From assembly GCF_900217795.1 (NCBI RefSeq), contig NZ_OBMQ01000010.1, forward strand, positions 80,418 through 144,417: a stretch of DNA of 64,000 nucleotides. Reading direction: 5' to 3'. Below are positions 17,708-27,345 of this stretch, in pieces (the stretch's first letter is position 1; each line of letters begins with the position of its first letter). Made by a program: the position numbers and the translations under genes. The DNA comes from Ureibacillus xyleni (GTDB lineage: Bacteria > Bacillota > Bacilli > Bacillales_A > Planococcaceae). The notes under the pieces are model-generated. The model did not search any database. It saw nothing but the letters and a program-made list of their open reading frames with translations, and had not been told where the DNA came from.

Positions 17708-18631
17708 ATGAGCAAAGTATTAGTTTTTGGACATAAAAATCCAGATACAGACACAATCACTTCTGCAATTGTTTATGCATACTTAAAACAACAACTAGGT
17801 GTTGAAGCTGAAGCAGTACGTTTAGGCGAAGTGAATAACGAAACTCAATTTGCGTTAGACAAATTTGGTTTTGAAGCACCAAGATTAATTGGAAATGTAG
17901 CAGAAGAAGCGAGTAGTGTTATTTTAGTTGACCATAATGAACGTCAACAATCGGCTGATGGGATTGAACAGGTAAAAGTAACTGAAGTAATTGACCATCA
18001 TCGTATTGCGAACTTTGAAACTTCTGACCCATTATACTATCGTGCAGAACCAGTTGGCTGTACAGCAACGATTTTAAATAAGATTTTTAAGGAAAATAAT
18101 ATTGAAATTCCAGCAAATATTGCGGGATTAATGCTATCTGCTATTGTTTCTGATACATTATTATTCAAATCACCGACTTGTACAGAACAAGATGTACAAG
18201 CTGGAAATGAATTGGCTGAGATAGCTGGAGTTGATGCAGCTGAATATGGCTTAGCGATGTTAAAAGCAGGCGCAGATTTATCCGATAAATCATTAGAAGA
18301 CTTATTGTCATTAGATGCAAAAGAATTTACATTTGGTGAAGTAAAAGCAGTTGTTGCACAAGTAAATGCTGTGGATGTAAATGATGTATTAAATCGAAAA
18401 GAAGAATTAGTTAATTTATTAAATAAAAACGTTGAAGATAATAATTTAAATCTTTTCTTCTTCGTTGTAACAGATATTCTAAATAACGATTCAACAGCAG
18501 TTGTAGTAGGTAATGCAGCTCAAGCAGCAGCAGCTAGCTTCGGTAAAGAACTAGTAAATGACTTAGTGGATTTACCTAGCGTTGTATCACGTAAAAAGCA
18601 AATTGTACCAGTTTTAACAGAAGGTCTATAA
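17708..18631 (+). CDS. ppaC: Manganese-dependent inorganic pyrophosphatase (family II)
   Basis: The 307-residue DHH-family enzyme hydrolyses pyrophosphate and drives biosynthetic reactions. Metal ligands appear in GHKNPDTDT (His9, Asp13, Asp15), VDHNE and DHHRI. The C-terminal DHHA2 domain ends in a SRKKQ substrate-binding segment ([11 protein letters not shown]). Length equals the family norm. ATG follows a strong AGGAGG. Single gene with its own terminator. Confidence 0.95.
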   Translation: MSKVLVFGHKNPDTDTITSAIVYAYLKQQLGVEAEAVRLGEVNNETQFALDKFGFEAPRLIGNVAEEASSVILVDHNERQQSADGIEQVKVTEVIDHHRIANFETSDPLYYRAEPVGCTATILNKIFKENNIEIPANIAGLMLSAIVSDTLLFKSPTCTEQDVQAGNELAEIAGVDAAEYGLAMLKAGADLSDKSLEDLLSLDAKEFTFGEVKAVVAQVNAVDVNDVLNRKEELVNLLNKNVEDNNLNLFFFVVTDILNNDSTAVVVGNAAQAAAASFGKELVNDLVDLPSVVSRKKQIVPVLTEGL

Positions 18632-18640
18632 TAAATAGTA

Positions 18641-18676
18641 AAATCCCCGAATCACTGTTCGGGGATTTTTTTTATT
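18641..18676. terminator. Terminator between ppaC and the Rieske oxidoreductase gene
   Basis: AATCCCCGAA/TTCGGGGATT stem followed by a long T-run for the plus strand. The minus-strand gene's stop codon lies at its right edge. Confidence 0.85.
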
Positions 18677-20051
18677 TTTTTAATTTTAAAGGATAAACTG
18701 CAGGGCCTTCAATGACATTGCCATTTTTATCAAAACGAGAGCCGTGGCATGGACAATCCCATGTTTCATCGCCTTCGTTCCATTTTGTTTTACAACCGAG
18801 ATGTGTGCATTTTGGCGCTTCCATTCTCGTTATATATCCACCTGCAAGATTAGTTGTAACTAGACCGAGAATCTTTAATGCCCGTAAAAAATTAAGTCCA
18901 AAATTGCCTCTTGAAGGACTATAAACATCAGCTGCTCTATGTTTTTCTCTCATAATAGCGCTTGAAATAATCTCACCTGCTACTAGTGAATTAGAAAGTC
19001 CCCATTTTCGATAGCCAGTGGCAACAAAAATATTAGATTCATTTTCAGTTAATTGACCAATATATGGCATTAAGTCTGGTGTATCTGGATCTTGTGCACT
19101 CCAGCAATATGTTGGCTCGGCTAAATCAAATACCGAAGCCATTTCAGATTTTAAAGTGTCATAATAATTTTGCGTATTTTTCTTCGTCCCAGCAGTATGA
19201 CTAGTTCCACCGTAAATAAAATAAGGGGTGTTAGAAACTAAGGCTGTTCGAATCGTTCTTGATGCACTGTCAACAGATAGATATTGACCTTTTAATAATT
19301 CAGAAGTTTTTGAAGCCAGTAAATAAGAGCGCTCCACTGAAAGTTTTGTCGTGTATAAACCTTTTATTGATTCGATTGGATAATGAGAACATAGAACTAA
19401 ATGTTTATAAGAGATACGGTGCTCATCTTCTGTTAACACATAATTCTCATCAATCACCAATTTTGTTACGCGACTACGAACGTATATCTGTGCGCCTTCT
19501 TTTAATGCATGCTTTGCAAAATGTATTGCAAAGTTCGTTGGATGGATTTGGAACGTATCTGGCATTTTTATAGAGGATGTTACTGAAAAAGGCAATTCCG
19601 TTTCAGTCGTTTCAATACCAGGTAAGTCCAATGTTTTATAAGCGTTTAATTCATCTTGTAATGTTTGTTTACCTTCATCTGTTGTTGCATAAATAAATGA
19701 ATCGACTTTTTGATATAGATCGATTGGAGTTTCTTGAAGAGCAAAATCAATGGCTCTTTTATTTGCATCAAAATAAGTTTTAATTTCTTCTTCAGAAAAG
19801 CTTTTTAACATCTTACTGAAAACTAAACCGTGTTGAGGAGTTAACTTTCCTGTAGAATGACCTGTTGTACCAATTCCTACCGTTTCTTTTGCTTCAATAA
19901 GCACAACATTAATACCTTTTTTAGCAAGTAGATAAGCAGTATAAACACCGCTTAAACCACCACCAATAATACAAACATCACACTCCATGTTATTTGAAAT
20001 TTTTGTAGAAGAAATGTTGTTAATATTTGATAGCCACAATGAATTTTGCAT
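18672..20051 (-). CDS. FAD-dependent oxidoreductase with C-terminal Rieske [2Fe-2S] domain
   Basis: The 459-residue protein combines a DAO-type FAD domain ([23 protein letters not shown], residues about 23-45; RKWGLSNS near the C-terminal FAD contacts) with a Rieske domain, whose ligand motifs are CTHLGC and CPCHGSRF. It resembles B. subtilis YhfW. The substrate is unknown; it probably transfers electrons between an amine or thiol substrate and a redox partner. The frame extends 31 codons upstream to 20144, but ATG 20051 is the likely start, because the family begins shortly before the FAD motif. It is divergent from the DsbA-like gene. Confidence 0.83.
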   Translation of the reverse strand: MQNSLWLSNINNISSTKISNNMECDVCIIGGGLSGVYTAYLLAKKGINVVLIEAKETVGIGTTGHSTGKLTPQHGLVFSKMLKSFSEEEIKTYFDANKRAIDFALQETPIDLYQKVDSFIYATTDEGKQTLQDELNAYKTLDLPGIETTETELPFSVTSSIKMPDTFQIHPTNFAIHFAKHALKEGAQIYVRSRVTKLVIDENYVLTEDEHRISYKHLVLCSHYPIESIKGLYTTKLSVERSYLLASKTSELLKGQYLSVDSASRTIRTALVSNTPYFIYGGTSHTAGTKKNTQNYYDTLKSEMASVFDLAEPTYCWSAQDPDTPDLMPYIGQLTENESNIFVATGYRKWGLSNSLVAGEIISSAIMREKHRAADVYSPSRGNFGLNFLRALKILGLVTTNLAGGYITRMEAPKCTHLGCKTKWNEGDETWDCPCHGSRFDKNGNVIEGPAVYPLKLKK

Positions 20052-20175
20052 AAGGGCCCCCACTAAGATTATTTTTAACCAGTATTGGAATTTTTCTAAT
20101 ACAATATTCAGTTGAGCACAATAATTGTAGGAATATTGATGCAATCGTAAAATAGGGGGAAAGGAGGAAGTAAAT

Positions 20176-20880
20176 ATGAAAATTGAAGTATGGTCAGATT
20201 ATGTTTGTCCATTTTGTTATATAGGGAAACGTCAATTGGAGAAGGCAATTAAAGATTCAGGTTATGAAGGTCAGGTGGAGGTCGAATATAAGAGTTTTCT
20301 GTTAGATCCTACGACGCCTTTAGATGCTAAAGATTCCGTTTATTCTTCCTTAGCGAAAAAGTATAACGTATCAATCGAACAAGCAAAAAATATGACAAAG
20401 GGAGTAGCAGAACGCGCTAAAGAAGTTGGCCTAGAATATGATTTTGATATTATGAAAGAAGCAAATACTGTTGCAGCGCATCGTCTTGCAAAATGGGCAG
20501 CAACAAAACAAAAAGGTGCAGAATTAAGTGAAAGACTACTTAAAGCCTACTTTTTAGAAGGTAAAGCTATTGGTCAACATGATGTTCTTTTAAATTTAGT
20601 AGATGAAGTTGGTCTTGACCAAGAGGGAGCACGACAAGTAATAGATAGTGACCAATTTGCTAAAGAGGTTGAACGCGATATATACGAGGCTCAGCAAATT
20701 GGGGTACGGGGTGTACCATTCTTTGTATTTAATAATAAATACGGAATTTCTGGTGCACAACCTCAAGAATTGTTTGAACAAACGATAGAAAAAGTAGCAA
20801 TTGAAGCAGGATTAAAGCCCAAATTAAAAATGGTAGGCGATCAAGGGGATAATTGTTCAGATGGGCAGTGTAATTTCTAA
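20176..20880 (+). CDS. DsbA-family FrnE-like thiol oxidoreductase
   Basis: The 234-residue cytoplasmic protein has a thioredoxin-like domain with CPFC at residues 11-14 ([16 protein letters not shown]), a helical insertion, and the cis-proline loop [11 protein letters not shown]. It belongs to the FrnE/YwbO branch of the DsbA family. No signal peptide is present. A second cysteine pair at the C-terminus (CSDGQC) recalls the extra redox pair of FrnE. The role is likely oxidative-stress related disulfide chemistry; substrate unknown. ATG 20176 follows AAAGGAGGAAG. Confidence 0.85.
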   Translation: MKIEVWSDYVCPFCYIGKRQLEKAIKDSGYEGQVEVEYKSFLLDPTTPLDAKDSVYSSLAKKYNVSIEQAKNMTKGVAERAKEVGLEYDFDIMKEANTVAAHRLAKWAATKQKGAELSERLLKAYFLEGKAIGQHDVLLNLVDEVGLDQEGARQVIDSDQFAKEVERDIYEAQQIGVRGVPFFVFNNKYGISGAQPQELFEQTIEKVAIEAGLKPKLKMVGDQGDNCSDGQCNF

Positions 20881-20943
20881 TAAATTCTTTAGGTATTACT
20901 TGCGATAATGCGGTTTTCGGTCAAAAGTATGAGGCTTATTTTA

Positions 20944-20997
20944 TTGAAATAATATTAATTCTCCTTTATGATAATTCCATATCTTGATTTCAAGATT
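20944..20997 (+). promoter_or_regulatory. azoR promoter with MhqR-type operator
   Basis: TTGAAA (20944-20949), 17 bp, TATGAT (20967-20972), then TATCTTGATTTCAAGATT (20980-20997), whose core ATCTTGA-TT-TCAAGAT is a perfect 7-2-7 palindrome. It closely resembles the B. subtilis MhqR operator as I recall it (tATCTcgaAtTCgAGATa, 14 of 18 positions), which controls azoR2 and the mhq operons in response to quinones. Confidence 0.6.
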
Positions 20998-21028
20998 TAT
21001 GAACTAGAGATTAAGGAGAGTTTAATAG

Positions 21029-21667
21029 ATGACTAATATATTAGTAATTAAAGCAAATAATAGACCTGATGGAGTTTCAACAAAAATGTTTGAAACTTAT
21101 GTGGAAGAAGCAAAAAAAGTACAAGGCTTAACAATCACTACTTATGATGTGTATGAAGAAGATACACCTTATTTTGGACAAGATTTATTTAACGCATTTG
21201 GAAAAGTACAAAACGGTGAAGAATTAACAGACGTTGAATCACGTTTACTTTCAGCAAAACAAAAAGCAATGGACGCTATTACTGCAGCAGATGTAGTCGT
21301 ACTTGCATTCCCAATGTGGAACTTAACAATTCCTGCAAAATTACACACATTCATTGATTATATTTACCAAGCAGGATTTATGTTTAAGTACACTCCAGAA
21401 GGACAAGCATTACAATTAATGCAAGATAAAAAATTTGTTGTATTAAATGCTCGTGGTGGAATTTATTCAACACCAGAAGCACAGCCTTTAGAAATGGCAG
21501 CTAACTACATTAAAAATGTATTCGGTGGCGTAGCAGGTATGCAGCTTCTTGACGAAGTTGTAATTGAAGGTCATAATGCTGATCCTAGTAAAGCTGAGGA
21601 AATTATTGCTCAAGGCATGGAACGCGTTAAAGATTCAGTACAAAAATTAGCAACAGTAAATGCATAA
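21029..21667 (+). CDS. azoR: FMN-dependent NADH:quinone reductase / azoreductase
   Basis: The 212-residue flavodoxin-fold enzyme reduces quinones and azo compounds with NADH and protects against electrophilic quinone stress. The FMN phosphate segment is KANNRPDGVSTKMFETY, flavin contacts are in FPMWNLTIPAKLHTFIDYI, and the NARGGIYS loop follows. It matches B. subtilis AzoR1/AzoR2. ATG 21029 follows TAAGGAGAG. The operator just downstream of its promoter suggests MhqR control; a YodB-like regulator gene also lies 0.9 kb downstream. Confidence 0.93.
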   Translation: MTNILVIKANNRPDGVSTKMFETYVEEAKKVQGLTITTYDVYEEDTPYFGQDLFNAFGKVQNGEELTDVESRLLSAKQKAMDAITAADVVVLAFPMWNLTIPAKLHTFIDYIYQAGFMFKYTPEGQALQLMQDKKFVVLNARGGIYSTPEAQPLEMAANYIKNVFGGVAGMQLLDEVVIEGHNADPSKAEEIIAQGMERVKDSVQKLATVNA

Positions 21668-21670
21668 TTA

Positions 21671-21696
21671 AAAACCCGACGAATGTCGGGTTTTTC
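21671..21696 (+). terminator. Terminator of azoR
   Basis: AAACCCGAC/GTCGGGTTT stem and T-run. Confidence 0.9.
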
Positions 21697-21854
21697 TATT
21701 TATATATTAAGTGAGATGTTAAGCATTGCAGTATTTTTAAATAATACAAATTTCCATAAAAGTCCTTTTCTATATTCGTGATGAATAGACCCTTCCATAG
21801 TTTCATAAAATCTTTGAAGGAGTGATGGCATGCTGATTTACGAGGAACAAACAA

Positions 21855-22382
21855 TTAAACTAGATAAAGTTGAAAATCAATAAACACATCTACATCTTCA
21901 CCGATTAATAAACCTCCAGATTCAAGTACGGCATTATATAATAGCTTGAAGTCCCGTCGATTCACCTTTGTTTCTGCAGTAAATCCGTACTTTTCTTGCC
22001 CCCAAGGACTTTTCGTATGCCCTATAAAGGATGTTGTAAATATAATCGAATTCGTAACTTCTTTTATAGTTAAATCTCCTATAATGTGATAGGTATGTTC
22101 GTTAATAGCAATAATTTCTTTAGAGGTGAAATATATTTTTGGGTATTTATCGGCATGGAAAAAATCTGCCGAACTTAAGTGATGGTCTCGTGCTTGATCT
22201 TTTGTGGAAATACTAGCAACATCAATTACTACTGAGATTTTTGCTGTAGTTAAATCTTCTATTGTATCTGCCTCAACAATAGCTGTAAAAGAGTCGAAGG
22301 AGCCTTTTACATTTGATATCATCATATGTTTAACAGAAAAAGTAATTGCTGAGTGAGAAAAATCTACTGCGTACTTTACCAT
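21855..22382 (-). CDS. yceI: YceI-family lipid-binding protein
   Basis: The 175-residue YceI/lipocalin-like beta-barrel protein starts with YAVDFSHSAITFSVKHMMISNVKGSF, the hallmark first strands, and continues with SADFFHADKYPKIYFTS and the TIKEVTN segment. Family members bind isoprenoid or fatty-acyl ligands in a hydrophobic cavity. No signal peptide is present, so this form is cytoplasmic. ATG at 22382 has GAGGTG upstream on its strand. It is divergent from the HxlR regulator, and the shared gap holds a candidate operator. Confidence 0.9.
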   Translation of the reverse strand: MVKYAVDFSHSAITFSVKHMMISNVKGSFDSFTAIVEADTIEDLTTAKISVVIDVASISTKDQARDHHLSSADFFHADKYPKIYFTSKEIIAINEHTYHIIGDLTIKEVTNSIIFTTSFIGHTKSPWGQEKYGFTAETKVNRRDFKLLYNAVLESGGLLIGEDVDVFIDFQLYLV

Positions 22383-22466
22383 GGTAACACCTCAACTATT
22401 TTCTATTATTACTAAATAATAGCCTAATATGAATAACTAGACAATATCTGTTAATAATAAAACTAA

Positions 22467-22507
22467 TTGAAAAGTTACTTTTTGTAACCTAATGAAAATG
22501 GTACACT
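22467..22507. promoter_or_regulatory. Candidate HxlR operator in the yceI/hxlR divergent gap
   Basis: GTTAC-TTTTT-GTAAC (22474-22488) is a perfect 5-5-5 inverted repeat just downstream of TTGAAA (22467-22472) and upstream of TACACT (22502-22507). The position suits autoregulation of hxlR and possibly control of yceI. Confidence 0.5.
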
Positions 22508-22554
22508 AATAAGAGAAGATAACTGACAAGAAGTAAACAGGGGGATTAAATATA

Positions 22555-22863
22555 ATGAAAGAAACAAAATTATGTCCACGCCTTTCGAAAGCAATGGAAT
22601 TGTTAGGAAAAAGATGGACTACGTTAATTTTATACCAATTGTTAGAAGGCCCCCAACGTTTTAATGAAATTGAATCAGCTTTACCAGTGAGTGGCAGACT
22701 ACTTTCGGAACGGCTAAAGGAATTAGAGAAGGAAGGGATTGTTGAAAGAAGAGTTTACTCTGAGATTCCTATTCGAGTCGAATATTCCCTTACTGAAAAA
22801 GGCGTTGCGCTCGAGGGGGCTATTCGAGAAATTGAACAATGGTCAAAAGATTGGCTAAAATAG
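22555..22863 (+). CDS. HxlR-family transcriptional regulator (YodB-like)
   Basis: The 102-residue winged helix protein of the HxlR family resembles B. subtilis YodB and CatR: LCPRLSKAMELLGKRWTTLILYQLLEGPQRFNEIE, then LLSERLKELEKEGIVERRVY (recognition helix and wing). Cys7 sits where the redox-sensing Cys6 of YodB lies, so thiol or quinone sensing is likely. YodB represses an azoreductase gene in B. subtilis, and an azoreductase lies nearby here. ATG follows CAGGGGGATT. Confidence 0.85.
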   Translation: MKETKLCPRLSKAMELLGKRWTTLILYQLLEGPQRFNEIESALPVSGRLLSERLKELEKEGIVERRVYSEIPIRVEYSLTEKGVALEGAIREIEQWSKDWLK

Positions 22864-22939
22864 CACCTTTGAATTACTTGTCAAAAAGCTTTAAATTACC
22901 CATACTAGGAAGTATGACGTGAGAAAGGAAATTGCTTTT

Positions 22940-23860
22940 ATGACAATACAAAAATGGGCTCAAGACTTAGAAAGAATTGTTAACCCAAAAAATATAAAAA
23001 TCAATGAATCTCTTAAAACATATACAATGACGAAACTTGGCGGAAATGCCGATGTGTTCGTTTTACCTGAAACAGAAGAGGAAGCAACATCTATCGTTAA
23101 GTATGCTTATGATAATAATGTACCCCTTTTAATGCTGGGCAACGGATCGAATATGGTTGTCCGTGATGGCGGGGTTCGTGGGATAGTGATCTGTTTTCAA
23201 AAATTAGATGAAGTTCGTGTTGAAGGTAATGAAATTTATGCACAAAGTGGCGCACTTATTAAAGAAGTTTCAAGATTAGCAGCTAGCCATTCATTAACAG
23301 GTTTTGAATTTGCATGCGGTATACCTGGTTCTGTTGGTGGGGCAATGGCAATGAACGCAGGGGCGTATGGTGGCGAGATTAAAGATATCATTATAGAATC
23401 AACAGTTCTTACAAATGAAGGCAAAAAATTAGTTTTAACAAAAGATGAACTAGAATTAGAATATCGAAAAAGTATCATTGCAAAAAAAGGATATTTTGTT
23501 CTTTCTTCTAGATTCAAACTTGAAAAGGGAATTCAAGCAGAAATTGATGCGAAGATTGCCGACTTAACTTACCAACGCGAGTCAAAACAACCATTAGAAT
23601 ATCCATCTGCAGGTAGTGTTTTTAAACGTCCACCTGGATACTTTGCAGGGAAATTAATACAAGATAGTGGCCTCCAAGGAAAAGGTGTAGGCGATGCAGA
23701 AGTATCAAAGAAACACGCGGGATTTATTATTAATAAGGGAAATGCTACAGCAACGGATTATATTGAAACAATTAAAATGGTTCAAAACGTTGTAAAAGAT
23801 AAGTTCGGGGTTGACCTAGAACTTGAAGTGAAAATAGTTGGGGAAGACCTAACCAAATAA
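22940..23860 (+). CDS. murB: UDP-N-acetylenolpyruvoylglucosamine reductase MurB
   Basis: The 306-residue FAD enzyme reduces UDP-GlcNAc-enolpyruvate to UDP-MurNAc with NADPH in the cytoplasmic phase of peptidoglycan synthesis. FAD-binding segments are MLGNGSNMVVRDGG and FACGIPGSVGGAMAMNAGAYGGE; PSAGSVFKRP holds the catalytic Ser and the GKLIQDSGLQGKGVGDAEVS block is typical of type II MurB. ATG 22940 is preceded by AGAAAGGAAA; the in-frame GTG at 22919 has no ribosome binding site. Confidence 0.95.
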   Translation: MTIQKWAQDLERIVNPKNIKINESLKTYTMTKLGGNADVFVLPETEEEATSIVKYAYDNNVPLLMLGNGSNMVVRDGGVRGIVICFQKLDEVRVEGNEIYAQSGALIKEVSRLAASHSLTGFEFACGIPGSVGGAMAMNAGAYGGEIKDIIIESTVLTNEGKKLVLTKDELELEYRKSIIAKKGYFVLSSRFKLEKGIQAEIDAKIADLTYQRESKQPLEYPSAGSVFKRPPGYFAGKLIQDSGLQGKGVGDAEVSKKHAGFIINKGNATATDYIETIKMVQNVVKDKFGVDLELEVKIVGEDLTK

Positions 23861-23868
23861 TAAAGAAT

Positions 23869-23898
23869 GAGCGCCTCTCAATATGAAAGGCGCTTTAT
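23869..23898 (+). terminator. Terminator of murB
   Basis: GAGCGCCT-TC/GA-AGGCGCTT stem, short T-rich tail. Confidence 0.75.
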
Positions 23899-23923
23899 AT
23901 ACATAGAAAGGGTTTATATTTAA

Positions 23924-24685
23924 ATGAGATTTGTATCATGGAATGTGAATGGAATTCGAGCATGCGTTAAAAAAGGTTTTTTAGATTATTTTCAAGAAGT
24001 AGATGCCGACTTTTTCTGTATACAAGAAACGAAATGCCAGCAAGGACAAGTGGATTTACCTCTTGATGGATATTTTCAATACTGGAACTATGCCGAGAAA
24101 AAAGGTTATTCCGGTACTGCAATATTTACAAAATATGAGCCGCTTAAAGTATCGTATGGAGTAGGAGAAGAAGAAACAGAATCAGAAGGACGTATTATCA
24201 CATTAGAATACGAGGAATTTTATTTAGTAAACGTCTATACTCCTAATTCTCAGCGCGACTTAGCCAGATTGCCAAAAAGATTGCAATGGGAAGATAATTT
24301 ATTTGAATATTTAAAGAAACTTGATGAACATAAACCCGTCATTTATTGTGGAGATTTAAATGTCGCTCATGAAGAAATTGACTTAAAAAATGCAAAATCC
24401 AACGTCGGTAATTCTGGCTTTACATTTGAGGAACGAGAAAAAATGACAAAGCTCCTTCAATCAGGATTTAGGGATTCCTATCGAATTATTAATCCAGTTA
24501 AAACCGATGCATATACTTGGTGGAGCTATATGAACAAGGTTCGTGAGCGAAATATCGGCTGGAGAATTGATTATTTTATTGTGTCAAACCGACTTGTAGA
24601 TTCTATTACAAATGTGGATATCCATTCACAAGTTATGGGTAGCGATCACTGTCCAATCGTATTAGAATTAATAACCATGAAGTGA
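23924..24685 (+). CDS. exoA: Exodeoxyribonuclease III (AP endonuclease)
   Basis: The 253-residue Xth/ExoA-type nuclease cuts DNA 5' to abasic sites and removes 3' blocking groups in base excision repair. Motifs: SWNVNGIRAC, IQETKCQ (metal-binding Glu), YCGDLNVAHEEIDLKN (catalytic Asp and Asn), WRIDYF and the terminal GSDHCPI with the catalytic His. Length is standard. ATG 23924 follows AGAAAGGG. Confidence 0.95.
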   Translation: MRFVSWNVNGIRACVKKGFLDYFQEVDADFFCIQETKCQQGQVDLPLDGYFQYWNYAEKKGYSGTAIFTKYEPLKVSYGVGEEETESEGRIITLEYEEFYLVNVYTPNSQRDLARLPKRLQWEDNLFEYLKKLDEHKPVIYCGDLNVAHEEIDLKNAKSNVGNSGFTFEEREKMTKLLQSGFRDSYRIINPVKTDAYTWWSYMNKVRERNIGWRIDYFIVSNRLVDSITNVDIHSQVMGSDHCPIVLELITMK

Positions 24686-24752
24686 TAGAATTATCCAGTA
24701 TAAAAGTGTTGGAAGTAACAGGGGTTTTTGAAATGAGAGGTGGAAAGGAAAA

Positions 24753-27176
24753 ATGTCTGCACAAGTAGTACAGAAAAAACAGAAAAAGATTATCGATTGG
24801 ATTATTTGGATAATAGGAATAGTCATTGTAGCAGGTGGAGTAGGCGTAATAGGTATTCATCTCTACGTTAAAAATTCTTTACCAACTATTGAAGGGGATT
24901 TAACTGTTTCAATTTTAGAAGATGATGTTGTAGTAACCCGAGATGGAGCGGGGGTACCTCATATCGAAGCAAAATCGGAAGCAGATTTATACCGCGCACA
25001 AGGTTATGTACAAGCGCAAGACCGCCTCTTCCAAATGGATTTGGCGCGCCGACAAGCAAGTGGAACTTTAGCTGAAGTTGTTGGGCAATCCGCTGTAGAG
25101 TCGGATAAATTTTTCCGTACGTTTAGTCTACGAAATGCTGCTGAGAAGTCCTATGATGGGTATAGTGAAGAGATGAAACAAATTCTGAATTGGTATGCTG
25201 AAGGGGTAAATGCATTTATCAATGAAGTCAATGGAACGAGCAAGCTTTCTTATGAATTCAAGCTTCTTGGCTATGAACCAAAAGAGTGGACACCAATTGA
25301 TTCATTAACAATCGGCAAATATATGGCTTATGACTTAGGTGGAAATTGGGCTGTTCAAGCATTTAACCATTGGGCACTTCAAAACTTTACTGAAGAACAA
25401 GTGCAAGAACTAGTTATCGATTACCCAGAAGATGCTGCAACTATAATTCAAGCAAACTTAGAAAACCCTGTAAAAATAGCAGGGAAATTTAATCCAGACC
25501 TTCTACCACATGAGTTTAATGGTAGCAATAACTGGGTTGTATCAGGTGTATTGACGGAAAATGGAAAACCTTTACTTGCAAACGACCCTCATTTAGGCTT
25601 AGGTACTCCATCAATTTGGTATCAGATGCACTTGCAATCTCCTGAGCAAAATGTGAGTGGTGTTATTTTCCCAGGGGTTCCTGGAATCATTTTGGGTCAC
25701 AATGAAACAATCGCTTGGGGTGTTACAAATGTGAACCCGGATGTACAAGATCTTTACATTGAGACTCCAAATTCAGAAAATCCAACACAATTTAAATATA
25801 ATGGTAAATGGGAACAAGCTGAAGTACGTCAGGAGCCAATCAAGGTTAAAGACGGAAAAACAATTGATTATGAAGTGGTCGTGACTCGTCATGGGCCAAT
25901 TATTTCAGATTTTATATTTGAAGAAGAAGAACCTACAGCTATGTTTTCTATGCAATGGACAGCACTAGAACCAACTCAAGAACTAGAAGCTGTAATTGGT
26001 TTTAATAAGTCTAGTAATTGGGAAGAGTTTGAAGATGCTTTAGAAGATTTTAAAGCACCAGCTCAAAACTTTGTATTTGCTTCTACAGATGGAACGATTG
26101 CTTATAAAGCAAACGGAAACATTCCAATCCGTAAAGCAGGAGATGGCCAATTCCCTGTACCAGGGGATTCTTCTGAATACGGTTGGGAAGGTTATATTCC
26201 TTTTGATGAGTTGCCAACTGTAATAAATCCTGAAGAAGGCTATATCGCGACAGCTAACAATAAAATTATTGGTGATGAATATCCATATCATATTACCAAC
26301 TATTGGGCACCTCCATATCGTTATGAACGTATTGTAGAGATGATTGAATCGATTGAAATCGGAAGTATTGATGAAAAGACCGGTAAAGAGATTAAAGGAC
26401 TAACTGTAGCAGACATGCAAGCAATGCAATCAGATAAGAAAAATTTATATGCTGAAGAATTCTTACCACATATACTTTCAACGATTAAAAAAATGGATTC
26501 AGATGGAAAATATGCAGACATCATTACTTTACTTGAAGAATGGGAACTGTATGACGGTAAAGATGAAGGTGCACCATTAGTATTTAATTTATTAATGACG
26601 GAAATTCAAAACACGTTGTTTGAAGGAAACATGCCTGAAGATGTTTATGAAATGATGCCTGGAAAATTTCAAATCACTGATCAACTTTTACGAGACGCTT
26701 ACGCAGGAAATGAAGGTGTTTGGTTGAGTGGAGCTGGTGGGGTAGATCAGGTAGTTTTCACTTCATTTGAGAAAACGGTTAACGAAATTTCTGCAAAATA
26801 TGGTGAAAATGTTTCTAAGTGGACATGGGGAAGTTATAATAAGTTAACATTCGATCATCCATTAGCAAATGCATCAGAGTTTCTTGCTACTTATTTAAAT
26901 CCTGATAAACATTCTGTTGGGGGCTCTCGTGTATCCGTACAAGCTGCTTCAGAAGATGGAGAGGGCAATGTAGATCACGGCGCATCATGGAGATTTGTTA
27001 TCGATTTAAATGACACATCAGTTGCATACCACCTCGTTGCACCAGGCCAGAGTGGTCATGTAAAATCGAAATGGTATGATAACCAACTCACTGATTGGAT
27101 TTTCGGACGTTACCACAAAACAGTTATTAATGGTGATATTAACAAAGCATATATATTAAATTTGCATGGTGAATAA
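24753..27176 (+). CDS. Penicillin acylase family protein (Ntn hydrolase S45), membrane-anchored
   Basis: The 807-residue Ntn-hydrolase would mature by self-cleavage before Ser258 in FNGSNNWVVSG, giving an alpha chain with an N-terminal membrane anchor (residues about 14-36) and a beta chain with nucleophilic N-terminal Ser. TRDGAGVPHIEAKSEADLYRAQGYVQAQDRLFQMDLARR is typical of the alpha chain, and GVTNVNPDVQDLYIE of the beta chain. Family substrates include beta-lactam side chains, acyl-homoserine lactones and other N-acyl amides; the physiological one is unknown here. ATG 24753 follows GAGGTGGAAAGGAA. Confidence 0.88.
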   Translation: MSAQVVQKKQKKIIDWIIWIIGIVIVAGGVGVIGIHLYVKNSLPTIEGDLTVSILEDDVVVTRDGAGVPHIEAKSEADLYRAQGYVQAQDRLFQMDLARRQASGTLAEVVGQSAVESDKFFRTFSLRNAAEKSYDGYSEEMKQILNWYAEGVNAFINEVNGTSKLSYEFKLLGYEPKEWTPIDSLTIGKYMAYDLGGNWAVQAFNHWALQNFTEEQVQELVIDYPEDAATIIQANLENPVKIAGKFNPDLLPHEFNGSNNWVVSGVLTENGKPLLANDPHLGLGTPSIWYQMHLQSPEQNVSGVIFPGVPGIILGHNETIAWGVTNVNPDVQDLYIETPNSENPTQFKYNGKWEQAEVRQEPIKVKDGKTIDYEVVVTRHGPIISDFIFEEEEPTAMFSMQWTALEPTQELEAVIGFNKSSNWEEFEDALEDFKAPAQNFVFASTDGTIAYKANGNIPIRKAGDGQFPVPGDSSEYGWEGYIPFDELPTVINPEEGYIATANNKIIGDEYPYHITNYWAPPYRYERIVEMIESIEIGSIDEKTGKEIKGLTVADMQAMQSDKKNLYAEEFLPHILSTIKKMDSDGKYADIITLLEEWELYDGKDEGAPLVFNLLMTEIQNTLFEGNMPEDVYEMMPGKFQITDQLLRDAYAGNEGVWLSGAGGVDQVVFTSFEKTVNEISAKYGENVSKWTWGSYNKLTFDHPLANASEFLATYLNPDKHSVGGSRVSVQAASEDGEGNVDHGASWRFVIDLNDTSVAYHLVAPGQSGHVKSKWYDNQLTDWIFGRYHKTVINGDINKAYILNLHGE

Positions 27177-27186
27177 AAGGTGAAAA

Positions 27187-27227
27187 GAGGCAGAATTCGT
27201 TAAATTGAAATGAATTCTGCCTTTATT
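27187..27227 (+). terminator. Terminator of the acylase gene
   Basis: AGGCAGAATTC/GAATTCTGCCT perfect stem with a T-rich tail. Confidence 0.9.
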
Positions 27228-27345
27228 AATATTTTGCTCCAAAGACTCTATTAATTATTGACAGTAGAAAAAGCGGACTTTATGCTTGTTGTTATGATGA
27301 AACAAATTATAGGAAAAAATATTGAAGGAGGGGTGATCGATTTTA

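Noticed and set aside
21830..21883. 17-codon plus-strand frame (starts MLIYEEQTIK) with GAAGGAGTGATG upstream
   Set aside because: Good ribosome binding site, but the frame is very short, runs antisense into the 3' end of yceI and has no terminator; evidence is insufficient for a gene.
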